Assembly: GCA_905202055.1 (NCBI GenBank)
Contig: CAJKQK010000014.1
Coordinates: 1 to 38,166 of the forward strand
Reading direction: 5' to 3'
DNA: 38,166 bases
Source: an uncultured Oxalobacter sp.
Lineage (GTDB): Bacteria > Pseudomonadota > Gammaproteobacteria > Burkholderiales > Burkholderiaceae_D
In this document: one piece after another, positions 31,730-38,166 of the stretch
Layout: each line of letters begins with the position of its first letter
Position numbering within the stretch: position 1 is the stretch's first letter
Notes under the pieces: model-generated
Told to the model about the DNA's origin: nothing
The model's input: only the letters and a program-made list of their open reading frames with translations
Databases searched by the model: none
Position numbers and translations under genes: made by a program

Positions 31730-32341
31730 GTGTTTTCTATCATTCAAGCGGCAGGATGGCCGATCTGGTTTTTGCTCATTGCCTCTGTCATTGCATTGGC
31801 CCTGATTATCGAACGTCTCATTTATCTGAGACGTCGCAAGATTCTGCCTCCGGGTTTGCTGGAACAGGTGATACGGGATTACCGGGAAGGCTGTGTGGAT
31901 GCGGTGCTGGTCGACCGGCTGGAAAAGGGTTCGCCTCTGGGAGCGGTGCTGGCAACCGGCCTCCAGCATTCCGACGTCTCCCGTGACAATATGAAGGAGG
32001 CAATGGAAGAAACCGGCCGCAGTGTCGCTCTCCAGATGGAGCGCTTTCTGACGACGATCGGGACGATTGCGACGCTGGCGCCGCTGATGGGCCTGTTCGG
32101 CACGGTTGTCGGGATGATCGAGATTTTCGGTTCGCAGAATGCCGGAGGTGCCAATCCTGCGGAACTGGCCCATGGGATTTCGGTGGCACTTTACAATACC
32201 GGTTTCGGTTTGCTGATCGCCATGCCGACTCTCGTTTTTTATCGTCATTTCCGGGCACTTGTCGACAGTTTTCTGATCGAGATGGAAAGACAGTCGGCAA
32301 GGCTTGTCGATGTGATCTGTTCATTGCGCCAGTCCGGATAA
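31730..32341 (+). CDS. exbB: MotA/TolQ/ExbB proton-channel family protein
   Basis: The 203-residue inner-membrane protein has three hydrophobic segments (about 8-28, 108-130 and 148-170). It includes the conserved TIGTIATLAPLMGLFGTVVG and AELAHGISVALYNTGFGLLI, typical of ExbB/TolQ. With the ExbD-like neighbour it would use the proton gradient to power TonB- or Tol-type outer-membrane work. No tonB, tolA or tolB is present, so ExbB rather than TolQ is a soft choice. The start is GTG at 31730 with TGGAGG (31719-31724). Confidence 0.85.
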   Translation: MFSIIQAAGWPIWFLLIASVIALALIIERLIYLRRRKILPPGLLEQVIRDYREGCVDAVLVDRLEKGSPLGAVLATGLQHSDVSRDNMKEAMEETGRSVALQMERFLTTIGTIATLAPLMGLFGTVVGMIEIFGSQNAGGANPAELAHGISVALYNTGFGLLIAMPTLVFYRHFRALVDSFLIEMERQSARLVDVICSLRQSG

Positions 32342-32353
32342 AGTGAGGTCAGC

Positions 32354-32782
32354 ATGAATTTTCGACGCGGAAAAAACCATGAGCAGCCTGAAATCAACCT
32401 GATCCCGTTTATCGATGTGCTTCTGGTCATTTTGATTTTTCTGATGGTGACCACGACATATAGCAAGTTTTCCGAATTGCAGATCACGTTGCCAACGGCC
32501 AATGCCGAAAAATTGCCGCAGCGTTTGCTGGAGTTGAATGTGTCGGTTGACGCCAGAGGTGATTTTGCCATCAACAACGAGCGTATCCCTTATGTCAGCC
32601 CTTCCCAGTTTGCATCAGAAATGCAGAAACGGGTGCCGAAGACGGTTGATGGAAAAGGACCGGTTGTCATCATTTCGGCCGATGGTGGCGCCCGACATCA
32701 GAATGTCATCCACATTCTCGAGGCGGCACGGCTTGCAGGCCTGGACAGGTTGACGTTTGCGACACAGGTTCAATCTGAATGA
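32354..32782 (+). CDS. exbD: ExbD/TolR family biopolymer transport protein
   Basis: The 142-residue protein has a short cytoplasmic N-terminus, one membrane segment with the key aspartate in EINLIPFIDVLLVILIFLMV, and a periplasmic domain ending in LEAARLAGLDRLTFATQ. The transmembrane Asp is the proton-path residue known in this family. It follows exbB by 12 bases and precedes lpxK, an exbB-exbD-lpxK arrangement I recall in betaproteobacteria. Confidence 0.88.
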   Translation: MNFRRGKNHEQPEINLIPFIDVLLVILIFLMVTTTYSKFSELQITLPTANAEKLPQRLLELNVSVDARGDFAINNERIPYVSPSQFASEMQKRVPKTVDGKGPVVIISADGGARHQNVIHILEAARLAGLDRLTFATQVQSE

Positions 32783-32820
32783 TGGTCTTCAGTGCGGGTT
32801 AAGAAATCGAAAGGATCTTT

Positions 32821-33879
32821 TTGAGCCAGCAAAACAGCAAACAAAGTGGATGGATGAACATCTGGACAAAGCGTGGATTGTTTTCCGCGTTGCTGTGGCC
32901 GTTTTCCCTGCTCTTCAGGCTGGTTGTCGTTTTCCGCCGTTATGCCTATAAAAACAACTGGTTCAAGTCGTTTCGTCTACCTGTTCCGGTGGTTATCGTC
33001 GGGAATGTCTTTGTGGGGGGGACGGGAAAAACCCCTCTGGTCATCTGGCTGGTCGGCATTCTCAGGAAAGCCGGGTTCACTCCCGGCGTCATTTCAAGAG
33101 GGTATGGTACGTCGAACGTTGATCCTGTATTGGTGACGGACCATTCAAAATCGGATCAGGCCGGTGATGAACCATTGCTGATCGTTTCCCAAACCGGATG
33201 CCCCCTCGTTGTTTGCAGAAAACGGGTAAAAGCCGCAGAGTTTCTTTTGAACCGGCATCCTGAAGTGGACATCATTATTTCAGACGATGGGATGCAGCAC
33301 TACGCCCTGGCGCGAAATGTGGAAATCATGCTGTTTGACGGCCGTGGTAGTGGAAATGGCTGGATGTTGCCTGCAGGTCCTTTGCGTGAACCGGTTTCGC
33401 GACGCCGTGATTTTACGGTCATCAACGGAAATAACAGCCCGGCTCCGGGCAATCCCATTTATGTTGATGACATGTTTCTTATGCGAATGGTCACCGACAG
33501 GGCAGAACAGTTGAAAGACCGGACACATGTTAAAAAACTTCAGGAAATCCAGACCGGTTCTTCAGGGGAAATGCTGAAAACAGTCGCGGCGGCCGGAATC
33601 GGCAATCCATCCCGTTTTTTCGCTTCCTTGCGGATGGCAAGACTGAATTTTACGGAATTGCCTTTGCCGGATCATTTCGCTTTTACATCGAATCCATTTG
33701 GGACACTGGATGCCGATATTATTCTGATCACTGAAAAAGATGCCGTGAAATGTGCACAAATTGAGGAAATAGTGTCGGATGATCGTATATGGGTTGTTCC
33801 TGCCCGTGTCGAAATCGATAATAATGATGAGCTGGAACGCCGGATTGTGGAGAAATGCCGTGAATGCAGATTTGCTTGA
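32821..33879 (+). CDS. lpxK: Tetraacyldisaccharide 4'-kinase
   Basis: The 352-residue membrane-associated P-loop kinase phosphorylates the lipid A precursor disaccharide at the 4-prime position. Walker A is GNVFVGGTGKTP (61-72), after an N-terminal hydrophobic segment (about 20-40). VISRGYG, the VCRKRVKAAEFLL region and DIIISDDGMQHYALARN follow. AAGGA (32810-32814) sits six bases before a TTG at 32821, which is the likely start; ATG at 32854 is the alternative. Confidence 0.93.
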   Translation: MSQQNSKQSGWMNIWTKRGLFSALLWPFSLLFRLVVVFRRYAYKNNWFKSFRLPVPVVIVGNVFVGGTGKTPLVIWLVGILRKAGFTPGVISRGYGTSNVDPVLVTDHSKSDQAGDEPLLIVSQTGCPLVVCRKRVKAAEFLLNRHPEVDIIISDDGMQHYALARNVEIMLFDGRGSGNGWMLPAGPLREPVSRRRDFTVINGNNSPAPGNPIYVDDMFLMRMVTDRAEQLKDRTHVKKLQEIQTGSSGEMLKTVAAAGIGNPSRFFASLRMARLNFTELPLPDHFAFTSNPFGTLDADIILITEKDAVKCAQIEEIVSDDRIWVVPARVEIDNNDELERRIVEKCRECRFA

Positions 33880-34042
33880 GATACTGGTTTGCCCCTTATG
33901 CAAGGGCAAATTGCAATATGACAAGGATAAACAGGAGCTGATCTGCCGGGCAGACAGGCTGGCTTACCCGATACGGGATGGCATTCCCATTATGTGGGAA
34001 GATCAGGCGCGCGTGCTGGATGACATGCCTGGCAAATACTGA
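33860..34042 (+). CDS. Trm112/YcaR family small protein
   Basis: The 60-residue protein starts at GTG 33860 with GGAG at 33849-33852, overlapping the end of lpxK by 20 bases. It reads LLEILVCPLCKGKLQYDKDK, then ELICRADRLAYPIRDGIPIM, the family hallmark. C11 and C14 form a CPxC knuckle and C29 is a third cysteine. In eukaryotes and archaea Trm112 activates methyltransferases; the bacterial role is unclear. It lies between lpxK and kdsB, as in many proteobacteria. Confidence 0.88.
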   Translation: MNADLLEILVCPLCKGKLQYDKDKQELICRADRLAYPIRDGIPIMWEDQARVLDDMPGKY

Positions 34043-34068
34043 ATTTCACTTTTATTCCTGAATTGATT

Positions 34069-34815
34069 ATGTCTTTTTATGTCGTTATTCCCGCACGGCT
34101 GGCATCGACCCGTTTGCCGAACAAGCCGCTTGCTGATATTGGCGGAAAACCTATGGTGGTCAGGGTGGCGGAAAGGGCTGTCCTGGCTGGAGCGAAAGAT
34201 ATCATTGTTGCCACAGACGATCAATCAATTGTCGATGCCTGTGAAAAACATGCAGTGAACGCCGTGCTGACGAGAAAAGATCACGTATCGGGTACAGATC
34301 GTATTGCCGAAGTAGCGGCAAAGATGAATTGGTCGGCTTCCGATGTGGTAGTAAACGTGCAGGGGGATGAACCACTGATCGACCCTGAACTGATTTCGGC
34401 GACGGCGGCGCTTGTTTCAGAAAACGTACCGATGGCGACGGCGGCACACCGGATGGAACAGCCTGACGAAATCTTCAATCCGAATTTTGTCAAAGTCGTT
34501 CTGGACAGGTTCAACAAGGCATTGTATTTTTCGCGGGCGGCCATACCGTGGTACCGGGATGGTTATTCAAAACCGGACAAGGTCTTTCCCAATCCATTCA
34601 GTGCCTTGCGTCATATCGGTCTGTATGCATTCCGCAACGATTTCCTGCAGAAGTATTCTTCTCTCTCTATTTCCCCGATAGAGCAGACTGAATCCCTTGA
34701 GCAGTTGCGGGTACTCTGGCACGGTTATTCGATTGCGGTTCACGTGACGGAGACGATTCCGGAAGCGGGTGTCGATACCCTGGAAGATCTGGAACGTGTC
34801 AGGCACTCTTTTTAA
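34069..34815 (+). CDS. kdsB: 3-deoxy-manno-octulosonate cytidylyltransferase
   Basis: The 248-residue enzyme activates KDO with CTP to CMP-KDO for the LPS inner core. The nucleotide-binding start is FYVVIPARLASTRLPNKPL. Other marks are VATDD, SGTDRIAEV, VVNVQGDEPLIDPELI and the C-terminal GVDTLEDLERVR. The ATG at 34069 is preferred to an in-frame TTG at 34063. The ribosome binding site is poor. It works downstream of the same LPS route as lpxK. Confidence 0.96.
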   Translation: MSFYVVIPARLASTRLPNKPLADIGGKPMVVRVAERAVLAGAKDIIVATDDQSIVDACEKHAVNAVLTRKDHVSGTDRIAEVAAKMNWSASDVVVNVQGDEPLIDPELISATAALVSENVPMATAAHRMEQPDEIFNPNFVKVVLDRFNKALYFSRAAIPWYRDGYSKPDKVFPNPFSALRHIGLYAFRNDFLQKYSSLSISPIEQTESLEQLRVLWHGYSIAVHVTETIPEAGVDTLEDLERVRHSF

Positions 34816-34966
34816 TTGCAACACTGCTTATTGACAATTGTCGAATTTGTTTGGATTCCAAGGTAGAATCAGTTATTTCAAAGATGGCTTGTCGTATATT
34901 GGCGTGAGTTGACCGCGAGCAGCGAACAGGCCGTCATTTTTTATTCATATTTTTAGGAATTTTGTA
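34816..34966 (+). promoter_or_regulatory. kdsB-adk spacer with a perfect palindrome
   Basis: The 151-base spacer contains TTGACA (34831-34836) overlapping the perfect ten-base palindrome GACAATTGTC (34833-34842). It also contains TTGGATTCCAA (34851-34861) and -10-like hexamers TAGAAT (34864-34869) and TATATT (34895-34900). None pairs with TTGACA at normal spacing. A separate adk promoter is likely but not pinned down. Confidence 0.3.
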
Positions 34967-35623
34967 ATGCGTCTAATATTGTTGGGAGCTCCGGGTGCAG
35001 GCAAAGGCACTCAGGCGGCTTTTATCCGTGAACAATACGGTATTCCACAGATTTCAACCGGTGACATGTTGCGTGCAGCTGTCGCTGCCGGCACCCCCCT
35101 TGGTCTCGAAGCGAAAAAAATCATGGAGTCCGGCGGACTGGTTTCCGATGAGCTGATTATCAATCTGGTCAAGGATCGTTTGAAGCAGCCGGATTGTGAA
35201 AAGGGTTATCTGTTCGATGGATTCCCTCGCACGATTGGTCAGGCTGAAGCGATGAAAGAGGCGGGTATCGCCATTGATTACGTTGTCGAAATCGATGTAC
35301 CGGATGAAACGATTGTTGCCCGCATGAGCGGCAGACGTGTCCATCCCGGTTCTGGAAGAACGTACCACGTCGAATTCTATCCTCCGAAAGTGGAGGGCAA
35401 GGATGACCTGACGGGAGAAGACCTCATTATTCGTGATGACGACAAGGAAGAAACAGTCAAGAAGAGGCTGGCTGTTTATCATGACCAGACTGAAGTGCTT
35501 GTTGGCTATTACAGCAAATGGGCCCAGTCCGGCGCGCCGGGTGCCCCCCAGTATCGCAAGCTCTCTGGCGTCGGACCGATTGAGCAGATCCGCGCAGGTA
35601 TTATCGACGCGCTGAAGAATTGA
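34967..35623 (+). CDS. adk: Adenylate kinase
   Basis: The 218-residue protein has the P-loop GAPGAGKGTQ (7-16), QISTGDMLRAAV, DGFPRTIGQAEAM and a long LID domain (GRRVHPGSGRTYHVEFYPPK and on) without the zinc-binding cysteines. It interconverts ATP plus AMP and two ADP in the cytoplasm. TAGGA precedes the ATG. It lies 71 bases before hppA, so two enzymes of phosphoanhydride balance are adjacent. Confidence 0.97.
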   Translation: MRLILLGAPGAGKGTQAAFIREQYGIPQISTGDMLRAAVAAGTPLGLEAKKIMESGGLVSDELIINLVKDRLKQPDCEKGYLFDGFPRTIGQAEAMKEAGIAIDYVVEIDVPDETIVARMSGRRVHPGSGRTYHVEFYPPKVEGKDDLTGEDLIIRDDDKEETVKKRLAVYHDQTEVLVGYYSKWAQSGAPGAPQYRKLSGVGPIEQIRAGIIDALKN

Positions 35624-35694
35624 TCTCATTCGTGGGCAACCAACATTCCCGTTAAACTGAAGAAGTAGAACGTCAATCTGATAAAGGAGTCATT

Positions 35695-37872
35695 ATGGCT
35701 GTAGGTTTGTGGTTTGCCGTTGCATGTGGTGTGCTGGCCGTTATTTACGGTCTGGTCACACGAAGCTGGATTCTGGCAAAGGACGCCGGAAACGAAAGGA
35801 TGCAGGAGATTGCCCACGCAATTCAACAAGGCGCTGCCGCGTATCTGACTCGGCAATACCGGACAATCGGTATAGTTGGCGTTGTCCTGTTTATCATCAT
35901 CGGCTTTATTCCCGGACTGGGCTGGGCAACGGCAATCGGTTTTCTCGTCGGCGCGGTTCTGTCCGGAGCCTGCGGTTTCATCGGAATGAACGTTTCCGTT
36001 CGTGCCAATGTCCGTACGGCACAGGCAGCCGTCAATGGGATGCAAAGCGCGCTTAACGTTGCGTTTCGCGGGGGGGCGATTACCGGTATGCTCGTCGCCG
36101 GTCTGGGACTTTTGGGTGTTTCCCTTTTTTATATAGTCCTTTCGTATCTGCCTTCGGCAGCAAACCTTTCCCCTCACGATATGATCAAGCCTCTGGTCGG
36201 TCTGGCTTTTGGCGCTTCCCTGATTTCCATTTTCGCCCGTCTGGGTGGTGGTATCTTCACCAAGGGCGCTGATGTCGGCGCCGATCTGGTCGGTAAAGTC
36301 GAAGCCGGTATTCCTGAAGACGATCCACGCAATCCGGCCGTTATTGCCGATAATGTCGGTGACAATGTCGGTGACTGCGCAGGGATGGCGGCTGACCTTT
36401 TCGAAACCTATGTCGTGACGCTGATCGCAACGATGCTTCTGGGCGCTCTCCTGATTACGAACGCGACGACTCAGGCAATCATTTATCCTTTGTTGCTCGG
36501 CGGCGTTTCGATTATCGGTTCGATCATCGGTTGTTCGATGGTCAAGGCCGATCCCAACAAGAAAGTCATGTCTGCCCTTTACAAGGGCTTGTGGTGGTCC
36601 GCGATCCTGTCGCTTATCGGTTTCGTTGGCGTCACATGGTGGATCATGCCGGAAGACATGCGCTATCAGATGATCGGCGCTTCGGTTGTCGGTATCGTTC
36701 TGACAGGTTTGATGGTTTACATCACGGAATACTATACCGGTACGGATTTCAAACCGGTCAAGCATATCGCTGAAGCATCCACGACAGGTCATGGCACTAA
36801 CATCATTGCCGGTCTGGGCGTTTCCATGAAATCGACCGCTTATCCTGTTCTCGCCGTATGTGCCGCCATTTACGTCACTTATCAGTTCTGTGGCGGATTG
36901 TACGGTGTCGCGATTGCTGCAACGTCCATGTTGTCCATGGCCGGTATCATTGTCGCACTCGATGCATACGGTCCGATTACCGATAACGCCGGCGGTATCG
37001 CCGAAATGGCCGGTATGCCGGAATCAGTCCGTGCCGTGACCGATCCTCTGGATGCTGTCGGCAATACAACCAAGGCAGTGACGAAAGGCTATGCGATCGG
37101 TTCGGCCGGTCTGGCGGCACTTGTTCTGTTTGCCGACTATACTCATGCGCTGGATTCCATCGGTTTGTCGACATCCTTTGATTTGTCCAATCCGAGAGTC
37201 ATTATCGGCCTGATTATCGGTGGCCTCATTCCTTATCTGTTCGGCGCAATGGCGATGGAAGCGGTCGGCCGTGCAGCCGGTTCCGTTGTCGTTGAAGTTC
37301 GCAGACAGTTCAAGGAAATCCCCGGCATTATGGAAGGCACCGCGAAGCCACAGTATGACAAGGCTGTCGATATGCTGACTTCTGCCGCTATCAGGGAAAT
37401 GATCATTCCTTCCCTGTTGCCGGTCATCGTTCCGATCGTTGTCGGTCTGGCTCTGGGCCCCGCAGCTTTGGGTGGTGTGTTGATGGGGACAATTGTGACT
37501 GGTCTGTTCGTCGCCATTTCGATGACGACGGGCGGTGGCGCCTGGGATAATGCCAAGAAATATATCGAAGACGGTTTCTTCGGTGGCAAGGGTTCCGAAG
37601 CCCACAAGGCAGCCGTCACAGGTGACACCGTTGGCGATCCATACAAGGATACGGCAGGCCCTGCGGTCAACCCGTTGATCAAGATCATCAATATCGTTGC
37701 CTTGCTGATCGTTCCGATGTTGCCGATGACAGCAGGTTATGTCGCTCCGGTGGAAAAACCGGCGGCTGTTGTCGCTCCTGCTGCCGGGGACGCGGTAAAA
37801 CCACCGAGCGTTATCATTATTGAAAACGATTGTAACGCTCAATCCAAAGATGTAAAAGTTGATAAAAAGTAA
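35695..37872 (+). CDS. hppA: Membrane-bound proton-pumping pyrophosphatase, K+-independent type
   Basis: The 725-residue protein has about 15-16 hydrophobic segments. The catalytic loop DVGADLVGKVEAGIPEDDPR begins near residue 193, followed by the signature DNVGDNVGDCAGMAADLFE near 219-237 and a second acidic site GDTVGDPYKDTAGPAVNP near the C-terminus. It couples PPi hydrolysis to ion export. K460 in GNTTKAVTKGYAIGSA is the lysine that marks K+-independent H+ pumps; K+-dependent forms have Ala. After the last membrane segment a roughly 43-residue Pro/Ala then charged tail with one Cys follows. AAAGGAG precedes the ATG. Confidence 0.95.
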   Translation: MAVGLWFAVACGVLAVIYGLVTRSWILAKDAGNERMQEIAHAIQQGAAAYLTRQYRTIGIVGVVLFIIIGFIPGLGWATAIGFLVGAVLSGACGFIGMNVSVRANVRTAQAAVNGMQSALNVAFRGGAITGMLVAGLGLLGVSLFYIVLSYLPSAANLSPHDMIKPLVGLAFGASLISIFARLGGGIFTKGADVGADLVGKVEAGIPEDDPRNPAVIADNVGDNVGDCAGMAADLFETYVVTLIATMLLGALLITNATTQAIIYPLLLGGVSIIGSIIGCSMVKADPNKKVMSALYKGLWWSAILSLIGFVGVTWWIMPEDMRYQMIGASVVGIVLTGLMVYITEYYTGTDFKPVKHIAEASTTGHGTNIIAGLGVSMKSTAYPVLAVCAAIYVTYQFCGGLYGVAIAATSMLSMAGIIVALDAYGPITDNAGGIAEMAGMPESVRAVTDPLDAVGNTTKAVTKGYAIGSAGLAALVLFADYTHALDSIGLSTSFDLSNPRVIIGLIIGGLIPYLFGAMAMEAVGRAAGSVVVEVRRQFKEIPGIMEGTAKPQYDKAVDMLTSAAIREMIIPSLLPVIVPIVVGLALGPAALGGVLMGTIVTGLFVAISMTTGGGAWDNAKKYIEDGFFGGKGSEAHKAAVTGDTVGDPYKDTAGPAVNPLIKIINIVALLIVPMLPMTAGYVAPVEKPAAVVAPAAGDAVKPPSVIIIENDCNAQSKDVKVDKK

Positions 37873-37891
37873 CAAAAACAGGCTTGGTTTG

Positions 37892-37918
37892 AAAAAGGCA
37901 GCGAAAGCTGCCTTTTTT
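37892..37918 (+). terminator. Intrinsic terminator of hppA
   Basis: AAAAAGGCAGC (37892-37902) pairs with GCTGCCTTTTT (37907-37917) around a GAAA tetraloop, with a run of six T (37913-37918). It lies 20 bases after the hppA stop. Confidence 0.93.
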
Positions 37919-38101
37919 GTTGTGCTTTTATCAAATATTGCATTATGGAATTATTTTAAATGTTTTTTTATAGCAAAAAATTATAAAAGTGATATTCTCT
38001 ATGGAAAAACTAGGAATTATGTTTTTTTTTAACAAGTGGCCGCCTTGTTGCTAGCGATTGAATGATAAAAGGCATCTTTGTATTTGTGTTGTGGAGAATT
38101 T
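37919..38101. other. AT-rich spacer after hppA
   Basis: The stretch has long A and T runs (for example nine T at 38022-38030) and a small dyad AACAAG/CTTGTT (38031-38036, 38044-38049). No gene or RNA is recognised. It probably contains the promoter of the frame that begins at 38102, but no clear -35/-10 pair stands out. Confidence 0.4.
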
Positions 38102-38166
38102 ATGTACCAGTGCAAACTCGCCATAAAAATTTTCAGTCGTGACGATATATGGTTGTCACCTATCCG
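38102..38166 (+). CDS. Start of an unidentified frame, cut by the window end
   Basis: An ATG at 38102 has GGAG at 38093-38096, five bases away, and the frame stays open for 21 codons to the end (MYQCKLAIKIFSRDDIWLSP). The product is not recognised and too little is visible to judge function. It may be a real gene start because the ribosome binding site is good. Confidence 0.35.
   Translation, partial: MYQCKLAIKIFSRDDIWLSPI

Noticed and set aside
35626..36792. Open frame of 388 codons on the minus strand opposite hppA
   Set aside because: It is antisense to the catalytic region of hppA, with Asp/Arg/Asn/Gln-rich low-complexity content and no recognisable domain.
37024..37875. Open frame of 283 codons on the minus strand opposite the end of hppA
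   Set aside because: It is a shadow of hppA; no ribosome binding site or family resemblance.
38022..38049. Terminator at the nine-T run and AACAAG/CTTGTT dyad
   Set aside because: The T run precedes the dyad on the plus strand and would be an A run after it on the minus strand, so it fits neither direction of intrinsic termination.

Overview
The window looks like a chromosomal core region of a betaproteobacterium of the Burkholderiales, most probably Oxalobacteraceae and perhaps Oxalobacter. This rests on three things I can read: the protein sequences of the ribosomal, RpoA and SecY genes, the tuf-rpsJ...rplQ-cutA gene order, and a base composition that looks close to balanced rather than GC-rich. 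The genus is an inference; no 16S gene or database search is available here.

Positions 1-14466 carry the end of tuf followed by the complete S10, spc and alpha ribosomal clusters on the plus strand: rpsJ rplC rplD rplW rplB rpsS rplV rpsC rplP rpmC rpsQ / rplN rplX rplE rpsN rpsH rplF rplR rpsE rpmD rplO secY infA rpmJ / rpsM rpsK rpsD rpoA rplQ. They encode 27 ribosomal proteins, the Sec translocon core, initiation factor IF1 and the RNA polymerase alpha subunit. The run ends at a strong intrinsic terminator. A good promoter with a dyad over its -10 and a structured leader lies between rpsJ and rplC. Other structured spacers precede rplN and rpsD.

Positions 14525-20314 hold cutA (plus), then a minus-strand series read from right to left: mrcA (PBP1a), lptM, lysA, engB and a dolichol/phytol-kinase-like membrane protein. 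Positions 20501-23338 (plus) hold one uninterrupted frame that joins shikimate kinase (AroK) to 3-dehydroquinate synthase (AroB), followed by a dGTPase-like gene. xseA and a DUF2889 gene follow on the minus strand, with a perfect DnaA box between them. recA, with a clear LexA operator, and recX are next, then lgt (minus).

Positions 28300-37918 (plus) hold ilvD with its terminator, argH, an ExbB/ExbD pair, lpxK, a Trm112-like gene, kdsB, adk and a membrane proton-pumping pyrophosphatase (hppA) with its terminator. lpxK and kdsB serve lipid A and inner-core LPS, and lptM serves LPS export. lysA, mrcA and lgt serve the envelope; ilvD, argH and aroKB serve amino-acid synthesis. The last 250 bases are AT-rich, with only the possible start of another gene.

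No stretch longer than 300 bases lacks a gene; the largest gaps are 25442-25692, 37873-38101 and 28090-28299. I saw no tRNA, rRNA, insertion sequence, prophage or CRISPR array. The region is mostly housekeeping DNA. The clearest unusual item is the AroK-AroB fusion.
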